Positions 12,269-23,003 are shown, numbered from the stretch's first letter. The stretch: 64,000 nt of DNA from Brachypodium distachyon (GCF_000005505.3 NC_016131.3:20419501-20483500), one strand, 5' to 3'. The notes: a model not told the origin generated them from the sequence alone. Numbers and translations: made by a program.

Positions 12269-12814
12269 TTATGATATGGAAAAATGTACTTAATATTAGT
12301 ATTCTCTGTTATGACATTGTATGGTTCACTTTTGGACTACGATTAATTATGACAATGGATCCATTAGTAGTATATTTCTCATTGTTAAAGTTAAATAATA
12401 CTATTTTACGCCAAAACTGACTCTTAAACTCGTCATTTGCGCTTACATCATCAAACTCAGCGTTTAATCAAAAATTGCAGCTTACAGGGGTATTACAGAC
12501 ATTCCACTTCCATACAGGAGCAGCCACAGTTTCTCTGTCATGCTAAATGAACAGCAAGTCAGGTTCAGCTCCAGCTTTCCAGTTCCAGCAGAAAATTAGC
12601 TTTTTCCAACTCCAGCTAGCTTGAGTTCAGCTCCAGCCTAAACAAAGGCAGCCCTAAATAGTTGCCTTTGACTTTGGCTTTTTGCTTATATCATCATCTA
12701 ACAATATCAAGTCAAATGTCAAACGCCAGAACCGAAAGCACCTAATTTGGTGATTTTGTGGCTTATAAGACAAAAGTCAGAAAGCAGTTTTAAGCCCAAC
12801 CAAACAGGACCTAA

Positions 12815-13945
12815 TTACAGAAAAAATCTACGAGTGAAAATCCATGCCAAAGCTATGTAATCCACCTGAAGAAAACAACGACTCTGCTGTTACAAAACCA
12901 TCATGATGCACTTTAATAATCAGCACAAAATCCTGAGTCTGGCCTGCCATAAGATACTACTATATCCTTAAGCCCCTAATATTCAGACCATCCATGTGGA
13001 AAAATCCGCAGCAAAACGATCTAGGCATGAAAGCAACAGTAACAATTACCAGGGGAGGGCGCGGCCTAGTAGCAGGGGAGGGCGCGGGTGGTGCCAGGCG
13101 GAGAGGATGAGGCCGTGCGAGGCGTTCTACGGTGGGCAGCAGAGGGTTGGATTAAGCTCGTGGAGCGGTGGAGGAGGACTGAGGGCACCTTGAGGGCTTG
13201 AGGCGACAATGGCGGCTGGGCAAGGCAGCAACGACGCTGGGCATCGAACTTGGGGACAGTATCGATAGCAGCTAGGATGTCGAGAGACTGGGAGGAGGAG
13301 GTGGCGGTTGGTGGCTGATCGGGAGGAGGGCCGCGGCCGCGGCCGCCGCCATGACTTGCCGCATCGTAGAGAATCTGACGGAACCCTTGTTTTCACACAA
13401 GCAACACAAAAAACCAAATACGGTCTGTCTACGGTTTTTCCGGAGAAAAACGATCTGAATAGATACCGAATATTTGCGAAATCCGTAAAAAAGAAGTTCG
13501 TATCAACCGAACACCATCCCCGCGCCTGCCCCTTTTCGTGCGTTTGTTTCCTCGCCACTTCCTGCCTGCGGATTTCGCCGCCGCCACCGCATCCACGCCG
13601 CCGGTGAGGTATTCCGTAGTTCCCCACCGTCCGTCCGCATCGTAGGGTACTCTTGTCTGCCCGGTCCACTTCCATCGTGAGTTTAATTTCCCCCAGCCAA
13701 CACCTCTATTTCCCGCCGCCGCCATTGATACTTACGAGCGCCGTCGCTGAGCTTTGCACGGGTCCAGTGAGATTTCCCGCGGAGGCTGACTTCTTCGGAT
13801 TCCCGGGTGTTGTGGCCCGTCCCGCTCGACGAGGTATGGTCGATTTGTTTATTTTCGGATTTGGGATGTCGCGAATTAGGGATTTGTTCATGTTCAGAAT
13901 TGGGGATCTTGAGAATTTTGATATGCATAGTACACTTTTGAGCTT
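12815..13945. other. Spacer with GC-rich block, no gene supported
   Basis: The part from 13030 to 13350 is strongly GC-rich and contains a GGCCGC microsatellite. A short minus-strand frame opens at 13352 with an Ala-rich start, but it stops after about 26 codons. From about 13560 the DNA may be the 5' part of the decayed Harbinger-type gene that follows. No complete coding unit is visible. Confidence 0.4.
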
Positions 13946-14240
13946 GCGCAACAATTCTTGGAGAACTTGTCGTCGTCGGTAGATTCGTCCAAAGACGAGA
14001 TCAACTACAATGACTTGGAGAATATGTTGATTCTCGCCATGGAAAAGGTAAGAAAAGTGAAAGACGAGGAGGCGGCGAGTATCCAGGATTGGTAGTCTTT
14101 GCATTCCCCGCAATCGAACCCTTAGACATTCCATGTTGATGAAAGATTATTTCGCGGAGGTGCACACCTTCCCGGCACATCTTTTCGGACATAGGCCTCA
14201 GTGAATGCAAAGTGGCCTCTATTTGTGAAAAATTAATTTA
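13946..14240 (+). pseudogene. Ruined HARBI1-like transposase fragment
   Basis: In one plus frame the start reads AQQFLENLSSSVDSS, then an acidic ENMLILAMEK segment. After a frame change near 14085, IPRNRTLRHSMLMKDYFAEV and HTFPAHLFGHRPQ follow. This is the N-terminal region of plant Harbinger nuclease-like proteins, in which IPRNR is followed by a DYF...LF.RRFRM block. Two stop codons fall in the next 30 bases, and no catalytic core is present. It is a different, older copy than the element at 8726-12653. A possible 3' terminus (TCTAGAGTGCTCTAA-like bases near 14390) is uncertain. Confidence 0.6.
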
Positions 14241-14469
14241 TGACGTCGGAATAGATGCTGCATCCGCGAGTTGTAAACCAGAATATTCGGTTATACAGAT
14301 CACGTATGCGGAATCTGTTCAACCCGGTCAAATCCGTACTAAAAACACGAGTTTAGTTCACCGAACTCGCGTTCGAAATTTAGAACTGCTAGAGTGCTCT
14401 AATCTTCCCACATCTACGGTGACATGCCCCGGGATGCCGAGTGCTTTAGAGCTGAAGACAATGATGTGC

Positions 14470-14634
14470 TCGAGCTAGCTTATTTTCATCTTCTGTGTTG
14501 TCTTCTAGTTTCTGGTAGCTCAGTTTTGGGTAGTTGGATTGCCTTTTCATACTCGTAATGTCTACAGCTCGCGGCTGTTGTTTCCTTTCACTTATGAAAT
14601 GGAACGAGGCCGATGGCCTTTCGATAAAAAAAAA
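14470..14634 (+). mobile_element. Possible 5'-truncated LINE 3' end
   Basis: The sequence has the style of a Triticeae LINE 3' UTR: T-rich, with ATGAAATGGAACGAGGC and GGCCTTTCGAT directly before an A-run at 14626-14634. No protein domain and no convincing target duplication were found, so this is a weak call. Confidence 0.35.
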
Positions 14635-14811
14635 CACAACTTCCGTAAATTTTATCACTTAACCACAATTATTCTGCTAGTTCGCGTCGAGAAACCCATA
14701 ATTTGGCAATCAAGCATGTATATCGCAGTTCAGACAGGTGGAACACACACGTCATCCTCTATAGCAGAAATATATGATCTTTTGACTGCTCGGTCCGGAT
14801 CTACCCGAAGA

Positions 14812-14834
14812 GGCCAAGAAAACCGGCATCCTCT
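14812..14834 (+). repeat. 23-bp inverted copy of the CslF last exon
   Basis: These 23 bases are identical to the sense strand of the neighbouring CslF gene at 15316-15294, which encodes AKKTGIL near the C-terminus. They lie downstream of that gene in opposite orientation, about 460 bp away. Confidence 0.8.
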
Positions 14835-14839
14835 ATAGC

Positions 14840-15198
14840 AACAATTCAATCTTATTTCTTCTATAGAGGCTGACATGTGGGTCCCACCAGCCAGAACAGT
14901 ATTCTATGGCCAGCTCAGTAAGTGCTTATCCAAAGGTCCGTCCAACACGAGTATCTTAATTGTTGTTTCATATGTTTCACTCGGTTACAGAAGACATCAA
15001 TACAATTGTTGTTTCATAAGTTTCTACATTAACTCATTGCTACCTTGCCTAAGCCCCGAAGAAAAGATAATTTATTTTGATAGGTTTTGTCAAAAGAAGT
15101 CCTAAATACATCACGACGCATAGTACCCAAAGGGTAAACTTAAGCCTTTTTCTCAAGGAAGTATATTTTATTGTCAAAACAATGATAAAATTCTTTTT
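14840..15198. other. 3' flank of the first CslF gene
   Basis: AT-rich sequence directly downstream of the CslF stop codon. It presumably contains the 3' UTR and polyadenylation region; no coding or repeat structure was recognised. Confidence 0.45.
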
Positions 15199-18100
15199 CT
15201 ATATGACCATGGATGGAAGGAAATTTGAAAGAAAGGTATGGATGCCAATATACATAATCGCAATAGACAAAAATGTAATCGGTAACAAGATGAAGAGGAT
15301 GCCGGTTTTCTTGGCCCATCGTCCAATAATCGCCAATGCAAATGGGTAAAGGAGAACCATAATCCACACATTGAACATCAGGCCTAGTGCACCATGCCTC
15401 TTCTGCGCTGGAGTCCATGTCCCCATGTATAGGATTGATTTACCAATTGCTACACCAATAGCAATGATGTTGGAGAACAAAACCACAACTGCTGGGATCA
15501 TCATGGGCACCCATCGCAATTCATACATCTCCGCATACTTATCGTCCGTATCAACCACCGATTGCTTTTCAGTGACCCTGAATTTTATACCTTTCTTTGT
15601 AAGGAGATTGACCACCATGTGCAACACCGCCGTTGGATAAGCACTTACTGAGCTGACTATAAAAAACTGCTCGCTGCGCCACCAATCCAACCATGTGATC
15701 CCTGCCCACATTATCTCGAACATGCCAATCACATGGATCATCCCAATTACGATAAAAAGGTAAACAATGTACCTAGTATATGGCCTCTGTATAAATATTT
15801 CTGTTGGGAGAAGCCACATCACTGGACAAAGAGCATACATTAGGATAAAGAGCGATGTGATTGGGTAGATAGTAAAATTAATGTATGAGACCCGTTGCAT
15901 GGTGTTGAGTCGATGACCAGCAAATAATGGACTCATGTAGGAGAAGAACATCTCCAGGGAGCCGCCAGACCATCGCACTATTTGGTGGAGGCGCTCGGTT
16001 AGGTTGATCGGTGCCGTGCCACGGAACGCTTCACGCTCCATACTACAATACATGGAGCGCCACCCTTGCCCGTGGATGCGAAAGCCGGTTACTATGTCCT
16101 CGGTTGCCATTTTATAAATGTAGCCAACACCCCTGCCCCAGTCCGTTGAATCATCATACGAAGATGACACAACTCTCGTCATCTCAGCAACAAAAGAATC
16201 ATCTAGTGGTGGTGTGACACATTGTTCTTGTTTTATGGCTGCTAGTACTGAATTTAGAAAGGGTAGTGAGTTACCAAACTTATTACTGTTGATTATGATC
16301 TCCTTGGATCTCCAACAAGGTGGATCAATGCCATAGAGCGCAAGGCGGCGGAACATGCAACCAGTACCAAGGTAAGTAGGCCCTTGTTGACCGTTGAGAC
16401 CATACATGGCTCCATCAAAAAATACCCGGTTGTGGTTTCCATATCGATCTGTAGGGTCAACATTATCAAACCTTTGTGGGAATTGGACAAATCCAGTATT
16501 ATCCCCTTCTCGACGGTCCAGCATGAAACAAATAGCTGCAAGCAGGGCTTGTGAGTTGTTGATGTAATGATCACAATCAAAGTTGATGAAGAACGGTGCA
16601 TTAGAGAGTAGAGCTGAGATGCGTAGCTCGGCATTTAGAGCACCCGCCTTTTTGTTGTGCTCACAACCTGACCCTTTTTCACGAGCCACATAGACAAGCA
16701 TTGGAAGGCGCAGATCAACATCTTCAAAGTTGAGAGGATAGTTGTTGGCCTCTTGTGGACCTGGTTGAGCCATATGGTTTGGATGGCTCTGTACAATCTG
16801 TCAAAAGAAAACATGTCATGGTTTTCCTTTAATAATTTTATGTATGCCTATGAAAAGGAAGTGGTTCCAAGCTTGTCTAGATAAGTGCACAATCATTTAT
16901 GTGTTGATATAACATATAAGTAACAATTAAGGCAAACCGTTATACCTGAACAATTCCTGCATGATGCCCCATCCTGTGGTTTTCTGTTGGGTCAAACCAA
17001 GTGCCTGGCCATTGTGTCCCATTGTCCATCCAAGTCGCTTTTGTGTCTACTTTTTTTGTTTCCATTCTATTGTAAATATTTGATCTTTCGCGGATAGCAT
17101 CAGAGAGCATATCCAAATACATCTTGAACTCCTCATATTTTGTGCGCACATGCTTATAATCACTCATAAACACCTCTAGTGATTCTCCTTCATACAACGA
17201 CCCATGTAGTTCAAAATAGCTTTCCGGTGCTCTTGGCTCAATGCGATGCTTTCTACAGAAGGGAACCCACAAAGTAGCAAACTTTGCAGTCTCAACTAGT
17301 GCTTCATAAAGGATCAATGACCCACTATCATCAGAGAGGTAGCAGGTGAATTTACCAACATGATAGTCGACTGCAAGGATAGACAGGACACAATTCATGG
17401 TGTACAATATAGGTTCAGCAATAGGACTGGCAGTGGTAACAATGACGTCAATGCCTGGGAGCTGGAAGCTCCCACCTGGTAGGTCACAATGTTTCCTAAG
17501 TGTAACAAGGTCAGGTATACTTTTGATGGGGTTACACTTTGGGAGCTGGTAGCTTAGCCATGATAAACCAAACCACACATCTGCGATAATGGACATCACC
17601 CAAAACCAGATGACATCGGAATTACTGTTCTTGATCCGCCATCCAACAAATAAGATGAGGGTAATTATTCGTATTAGAATCAATGCCCTGTTTGTCATGA
17701 GTGAAAAAAAGGTCATCGCAGAGCAACTGTAGCTAAAATGCTAAAAGCCATGTCCCGACAATAAGAGTAGCTGTTTTTCCTTCCAATTTATACACACCGT
17801 AAGTGCATAGAGAACTTTTTCTATGCATTATCCAATATACTCCACTCATGCAAATGCCTAATTCTAAGCTTCTATTGTTCTAAATTTGAATCAAGAGCGA
17901 GCCTCATCATAATTTTTATAACAGTTAGAGCAAATATTGTTAGCACAAATCTAACTAAAACTGGCACTTGAGCATTTATAGCTGGAGATGCAAGTTTCTC
18001 CCATATTCTTGAACGTTGGATACAAATTTGTATTGACATAACCGTTTCTCCCATATTATTCATTGACAGTTGCAAGTTTTCGGTGCTTTATTTGTTCCTT

Positions 18101-19185
18101 GCAGAAGCAGGGCAGGAATAAGCAAAAAGATGTACAGAGTACTGTGATATATTTTTTATGCAGCTGTGATTGCGAAGAAGCCTTTATAGCTAGAGATGTT
18201 TTATTAGATATCGCTGACATATACTCCCTCCGTCCACTTATTTCCGGACGGAGGGAGTAGTACAATTGCACATGGTACTAAAGAAGTGCTACACAAAATT
18301 CACATGCCTAGTGTTCATTTTGTGACATTTTAAGACATTTTCTACTAATATGCATGCACATATGTCTAATTAATCTAGTCTCACCAAAATAGTGGGCGTA
18401 AATATATATTTTAATTTTCTCCAAGAATTAACTTACTCTGTAATAATTTGGCTCTAGCAAAATAATAATCTCGACTTGTTTTCCACCAAACTAAGAGGCG
18501 TAGCCCCTGCTGTCAAAAAAAAAAACTCTACAACTAATTAACTGACTCCTACCAAATAATAGCAGTTTCGTGATATATTGCCGTGATTATTTCTAGATTT
18601 TTCGATTAACTGGTATCTCCTATCTATCAAACGATCGAATCTCATGATGCTTGTAGATACTCATAGATTATTATACGTTTGTTTGATTTTGGGTGTCAAA
18701 TTAGGTAGTACTCCCTCCGACCCATAATAAATATCGCTGATTTAGGACAATTTCGAAAAGTTAATCACTCCGTCGCTGATTTAGTACGGCTATTTTCTTG
18801 TCCAAAATATGCAAAAGCACCTTATGTATGCTTATTAAGGTTTCTGAAGACTGAAGATATACGGAGTATATGCATTAGAGAGCCGGATCAGCTGGCAGGA
18901 GAGAGCTCACCTGAACGGGTAAAGGACGATGTTCTTGACTTTCCTGTTCCTGAACAGCAGCGGCCGTCGTCCGTCGCCATTCTCCAGGTCCGGCGGCGCC
19001 GCCACGTCGTCCGGCTGGCCGACGTCTTCCCAACACCAGTTGTCATCCTTGCTCTTCAGGGCGCCCTTACGCTTGGCCACCTCTGCCTCGTCGACGCCAT
19101 TATTGCCGTTCGCGAGGAGCGGCTCGTTGAGGCCGGCGGCTTCTTCTGTCCCCGGCGACGACATGGCCGGCCTGCATGAATGCAC
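15199..19185 (-). CDS. CslF: Cellulose synthase-like F protein, first copy
   Basis: CDS complement(join(15199..16797,16946..17687,18911..19185)), 871 residues; a second ATG at 19164 (MSSPGTEE) would give 864 and resembles the paralogue's start better. CslF proteins are Golgi or plasma-membrane glycosyltransferases that build (1,3;1,4)-beta-glucan of grass cell walls. Visible features, numbered from 19185: acidic N-terminus, two N-terminal membrane helices (about 93-140), first catalytic Asp in LSDDSGS (about 211), DCD (413-415), TED (571-573) and QIVRW (611-615), then about six C-terminal membrane helices. Both introns have GT-AG ends and keep the frame. No stop or frameshift was seen. The family number within CslF cannot be assigned by eye; length and motifs fit CslF rather than CesA, since no N-terminal zinc RING is present. 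Confidence 0.9.
18222..18259. repeat. 38-bp Stowaway remnant: two termini only
   Basis: TACTCCCTCCGTCC at 18222-18235 is followed 10 bases later by its exact reverse complement at 18246-18259. These are Stowaway ends including the TA duplication, with nearly all internal sequence lost. It lies in intron 1 of the first CslF gene and can form a near-perfect hairpin. Confidence 0.85.
18711..18867. mobile_element. Possible decayed Stowaway-like MITE in CslF intron 1
   Basis: The left end reads CTCCCTCCGA after a TA; the right end near 18860 reads ACGGAGTA before another TA. The internal sequence is degenerate, so this is a tentative call. Confidence 0.4.
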
Positions 19186-19320
19186 ATACGAATTAATTAA
19201 GCAGGGTACGTGGTAAGACGTCGTGTGCCTTGATAGTCGTGCTAAACCAATTAATACGGAATTACGGATGAAAACTGGAAATGATTAGAGTAAGCTATGC
19301 ATGGGATTAATTAACGATCG

Positions 19321-19336
19321 GTGTACGTACGTACGT
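19321..19336. promoter_or_regulatory. 16-bp ACGT-rich element upstream of the first CslF gene
   Basis: GTGTACGTACGTACGT lies about 157 bp upstream of the MSS start codon. The identical 16-mer occurs at 26743-26758, about 169 bp upstream of the matching codon of the second CslF gene. ACGT cores are typical of bZIP binding sites. A regulatory role is inferred from conservation of sequence and position. Confidence 0.45.
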
Positions 19337-19423
19337 AAGGATAATGGAAGCTCTGGTATTGAAGCAAATCAGAAAGAAGAGTGAGCGCTTTGCACTGAGA
19401 CGGGAGAGAGGAGGTCAAGGGCG

Positions 19424-19432
19424 TATTATATA
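19424..19432 (-). promoter_or_regulatory. Candidate TATA box of the first CslF gene
   Basis: On the minus strand this reads TATATAATA, about 260 bp upstream of the MSS ATG, leaving room for a 5' UTR. No experimental start site is available. Confidence 0.45.
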
Positions 19433-19818
19433 CAGTACGTACACACGCGCATATCCGTCTAAGCTACTTTCAGCTGGGACACAGCACGCACACGGCCACA
19501 CGTGAAGTTTCGACGCTCGACTAACAATACTCCCCGCTAAAAAAAACAATACTAGTGGTAACATATAGAGACAAAAAAAAAAGAAGGAATTGCAATTAAG
19601 GTTCGGTCGATCTATTGTGTTTTTTTTTTTTTGAGGATGAGATGAGATTGGCATCCTATTCGGTCCAGCTGGGAGATGATTGAGATCGGCATCCTATTCG
19701 AGGACGGCCTCGTGACGGGGTTCGTATTCCCCGGCTGGCGAGCCTAAATGCCTAATCAAGGGTCGTCCGTTCCAAAATTATTACCTGTTGTTTTCTTATA
19801 CATGCATGGTTCTATGTA

Positions 19819-19900
19819 CTTCCTCCGTCCCAAAATAACTGTAGTGGATTTGTACAAGATCTTATACAAATTCACGACACTTATTTTGGGACGGATGGAT
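19819..19900. mobile_element. Short Stowaway MITE
   Basis: The left end CTTCCTCCGTCCCAAAATAA and the right end TTATTTTGGGACGGATGGAT are inverted copies. The element is about 82 bp with TA at its left side, consistent with Tc1/mariner-derived Stowaway elements. Confidence 0.8.
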
Positions 19901-19919
19901 CCCGTCTCAATTTTTTTCT

Positions 19920-20330
19920 GGCAGTTTTTTTTAACTTAAAAGAAAATCTGCTAGCTTTCCAAACAAACTTTTATAAAAGCGAAACAATTTTTGAAAAAAA
20001 AATTAAGGAACTTTCAAAATATGATATTCGTACAAACTTCCGAAATTTGGAGAAAAACTTTTGTTTTTTTAAACAAAATTTTAATTTCTTTGGAACAAAC
20101 TTATTATTTTTCCGAATGAACTTTCAACAGTTTGAGATAAACTTTTATTTTTTAAACAAACTTTAAATATATTTTCTGAATGGATTTTCAAAATTTTGGG
20201 AAATACTTTTCAACTTTCTGAATGGACTTTGAATTTTTAAGGGAAAATTTCTTTTTCTCCGGACACACTTTTATTTTTATAAACAAACTTTCAAAATCAA
20301 GTGAAAAATAACTTTCAATTTTTCTAGAGA
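19920..20330. repeat. AT-rich quasi-periodic low-complexity tract
   Basis: Units resembling AAACAAACTTT followed by T-runs and AAAATTTT recur at irregular spacing of about 40-50 bases for roughly 400 bp. It is not a clean tandem array. Similar tracts occur in Triticeae intergenic DNA, but the origin of this one is unknown. Confidence 0.55.
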
Positions 20331-20947
20331 TGAGATTAAGGAGTGGACACAGGTTGTGCAAGACTCTGCCGTGCACATGGTTAGTTGTCGCTATCCAAAA
20401 TAGGCTACCCGTCGCTTTCTAAACAAACTTTACTAGAGTTGTCCCTTTCAAACAGCTACCGCTTTCGAAGGGAATCGTTCGTGCGGAACGGAGCTTCACT
20501 AGAAAGGTTTTCCGCCAACGGGCACCATGTGTGTGGTCGTCCGTACGTTAATTTGGAGCATTGGGACACAGCTCCTATGACATGTTGCTGCTGCCGTGGC
20601 AGTGGCTGGCGTGTGGGACCCAGGCCCACATATCAACCACTACCATGGCATCAGCCGTACATCGATCGTTTTGTTTCTGAAACATTGTGTCTGTTTGGTT
20701 ATCTAGTCTAAATCCAGGTTAATATGTTGATCCTAGACGATTGGTGGAACAAGAATATTGATTTTTCTTTTAGAACACCGATCTGCTTTATTTCATTAAA
20801 GAAAGGATATTGAATGTTTGGAGAAGGCGCAATGTAAGCTTATGGTGAAATCCTAATGTACACGCACAATTATATACCTAGTCCGGCTCTGTAAGGGCAT
20901 CTCCAAGGGTGAGCCCACATTTCTCCTTCGCATTTGTTCATTTGGGG

Positions 20948-21368
20948 TAGGGGTGGGCATATGGTTTTAACCAAGAATTCGGTTCAGTTTTTTCGGTTTT
21001 TCTGTAATTCGGTTAACTGTAAATTCTGGTTCGGTTTTCAGATTAAACCGATATAACCAACTTGTGAACTGATAAGGAAATAAACAATATCAAATCAATT
21101 TTAGCAGAACTTCCAACACATAAATGACTCAAAGTCTCGAACAGAGAAACCTTGACATAACCGATGTTTTTGCAGGATTTAAGTTGCATCAAAATTTAAA
21201 AAAACTTCATACAAAATATATAATAAAATAGATATAAGTGCATAACGACATAGTTTTAGACTATAGATCATTAATTTGGTTTATTCGGTTAACTGAGGTA
21301 AATTACTTAATAACATTTAGTAACGGTTAATTTGGAAAAAAAAATCGGTTTTTTACGCCCACCCCCTA
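20948..21368. mobile_element. hAT-like non-autonomous element
   Basis: The left terminus TAGGGGTGGGCATA is matched in inverted orientation by the right end, which read inward begins TAGGGGGTGGGCGTA. The 8 bases outside each end are ATTTGGGG and GTTTGGGT, six of eight matching, as for an aged 8-bp hAT target duplication. The interior is AT-rich with repeated CGGTT motifs and no open frame. Confidence 0.7.
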
Positions 21369-21453
21369 GTTTGGGTGGTGTTTGGACAAATGAGGGTGAA
21401 GAAAATATCATATTGCCAATAAGTCTTTGACAAGTGGGCCAAAAGGACAAGTA

Positions 21454-21573
21454 CTCCATCTATCCAATAAAGGATGTCTCGATTTTGACCAAGTTTGAAT
21501 CTATACACTAAGTCATATCTAGATACATCTAAATTTTGACAAACTTAAGACATCTTTTGTTGGACGGAGAAAG
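21454..21573. mobile_element. Stowaway MITE inside the Tourist-like element
   Basis: The left end CTCCATCTATCCAATAAAGG and right end ending TTGTTGGACGGAGAAAG are inverted copies, with TA on both sides. The 120-bp interior resembles the Stowaway at 50689. Confidence 0.8.
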
Positions 21574-21758
21574 TAGACAAGTTTTAAACAAGTTTTTCAC
21601 AAATGAGGACTCACTATTCTCTTCCCAATTTTGGAGAAAAAATGCGGGATGTACACAATTTTTGGACAAATGAGGATCCTGGTGGGATTTCATATTTGTC
21701 CATAAACCGGCAAATGGACAAATAGGGAGAGTTTAAGGATGCCTTGGAGATGCCCTAA

Positions 21759-22833
21759 TAATGCATAAATATATCGTTAGAAAATAAGCATACCTAAGTA
21801 CTCCGTGGTACTGACGGCGAGTGGTGTGGTTGGAGTCAATCCGCTATCCGTCGTGTACAACGTGTGCGCGGGGCCGCGCGGCCGTGTCCTTGTCTTTCCC
21901 GTCCAGATGCGCCGAGCTAGCGTCCTTTGGCTCTAGCGTCAGGGCAGGGTACGCCGTCGTTGCGCGTGCCACGTATTTTGGCGTACCTCCCCTTTCCTTC
22001 TTGCATCGCTGGATGTGTTTCTGATTTCTTCTATGTTCAGCGTCATTCTCAGCTGTAATTACTAGCTATATAGCTAGCACACAAGACAAGAACCAGATGG
22101 GGAGCTGATGAGCAAGAAAACAAAGAGCTGAAAACAAATCAAGAGACCCTATAGAATGGCAATGCACGTGTGCATTGTAGTTTTGTTTTAAACCAGAAAT
22201 ATAAAGATGGGTCAGGGACAAAATATACAAACAAAAGGTTTTACTGGGTCACCTCTATTGATAGGTTCATTCTGCATTCTTCAAGATATATAAATTGTGA
22301 TTATAAGTAATCTGATGAAGGATTTGTTGAATCCACATTCGGGTTAAGTGACCTCGGTGCCAAAGAAGCAGCTCCGTCCTATGCGGGGTTGATGATTGGG
22401 TACATTAGGTTATTTGGCTAGTAGGCAAAACAATTCGTACTAGTAGTACAACTGCACTCTTCCTGACAAGACAATATGGGTTAATTAGTTTCACAGGTTT
22501 GAATTCTGAAACGAGTGCCTTGTTGGATCCAGATCGGTCCGATGAGTCCGAGATGCATGGTGTTTTTGGAACGGTTTTTCTATTAAAAGTCTTGCCCGAC
22601 TTATGTTGCAAACGAGCCATCGTGTTGTTGGCTTTGTTTCTTTCCTTCACCCATTTTCCACCTCAAAGTGTCTATGTTCCACCAAATCGGACGACGACGG
22701 CATCATCGGTATCCTTACCCACTTGGAGGAGTAATTTTGGAGTCCCAAACCCTTGACAGACGTGCAAGCCTAGAAGTGGTGTGGTCGGCAAGAGGAAGGT
22801 GGTTGGCGGTGCGAGATCAGTGATAGTGGGGTT
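21759..22833. other. Intergenic DNA, nothing recognised
   Basis: A GC-richer patch lies around 21860-21990, but no open frame has domain motifs and no terminal repeats were found. Confidence 0.45.
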
Positions 22834-22841
22834 GTCATGGG

Positions 22842-23003
22842 TAGAGCTGCAAAATTATGACCCTCAGGGTACCCTTTGATCCTCTTTAGTTCAACCAAAT
22901 GAACTAAAATTTCAAAATAGCACAACTTTTTAAAAATTTAGTTCATTTGTTTGAACTAAAAAGGGTCAAAGGGTACCCTGAGGGTAACCATGTTGCACCT
23001 CTA
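22842..23003. mobile_element. 162-bp hAT MITE with perfect 8-bp target duplication
   Basis: GTCATGGG occurs on both sides (22834-22841 and 23004-23011). The ends TAGAGCTGCAA and, inward from the right, TAGAGGTGCAA lead long imperfect inverted arms of about 70 bp sharing CCCTCAGGGTACCCTTTGA. The whole element folds back on itself. An 8-bp duplication with TAG..TGCAA ends fits the hAT superfamily. Confidence 0.88.

Larger units (their letters stand above)
8726..12653 (+). mobile_element. PIF/Harbinger DNA transposon, nearly complete, nested in the outer MITE
   Basis: Terminal inverted repeats of 20 bp are visible: GGGTCCCTTTGTTTAGGCTG at the left and GGCTGCCTTTGTTTAGGCTG read inward from the right. 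Each end is flanked by CTA (8723-8725 and 12654-12656), a 3-bp target duplication. Inside are the two genes of an autonomous Harbinger, both on the plus strand: a Myb/SANT-like DNA-binding protein (9726-10668) and a DDE transposase (10953-12268). The arrangement is canonical, but a single stop codon in the transposase probably silences this copy. Confidence 0.88.
8661..12811. mobile_element. Outer Tourist/PIF-type MITE interrupted by a Harbinger element
   Basis: The two ends are inverted copies: the left starts GGCCCTGTTTGGTTGGGCTT and the right, read backwards, starts GGTCCTGTTTGGTTGGGCTT. Similarity continues for about 60 bp, through CTTATAAGCCACAAAA. A TAA triplet flanks both sides (8658-8660 and 12812-12814), the target duplication expected of PIF/Harbinger-type elements. 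Without the inner insertion the MITE would be only about 220 bp (8661-8725 plus 12657-12811). It has no coding capacity of its own. Confidence 0.85.
19437..20894. other. Intergenic DNA between CslF promoter and MITE cluster
   Basis: Apart from the Stowaway at 19819 and the AT-rich quasi-repeat at 19920-20330, nothing is recognised. The open frame at 20385-20711 shows no family motif and is probably chance. Confidence 0.45.
20895..21755. mobile_element. Tourist-like MITE hosting two other MITEs
   Basis: The ends are inverted copies (GGGCATCTCCAAGG at each terminus read inward), flanked by TAA at 20892-20894 and 21756-21758. Two later insertions lie inside it at 20948-21368 and 21454-21573. 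Without them, the host would be about 320 bp. Assignment to PIF/Harbinger follows from the TAA duplication and the terminal sequence. Confidence 0.82.

Noticed and set aside
13127..13675. 182-codon minus-strand frame and an Ala-rich ATG start at 13352
   Set aside because: GC-rich composition produces long frames on both strands. The ATG-initiated frame stops after about 26 codons and no splice-linked continuation with a domain was found.
20385..20711. 108-codon open frame
   Set aside because: No motif and no splice context; lies in repeat-rich intergenic DNA.
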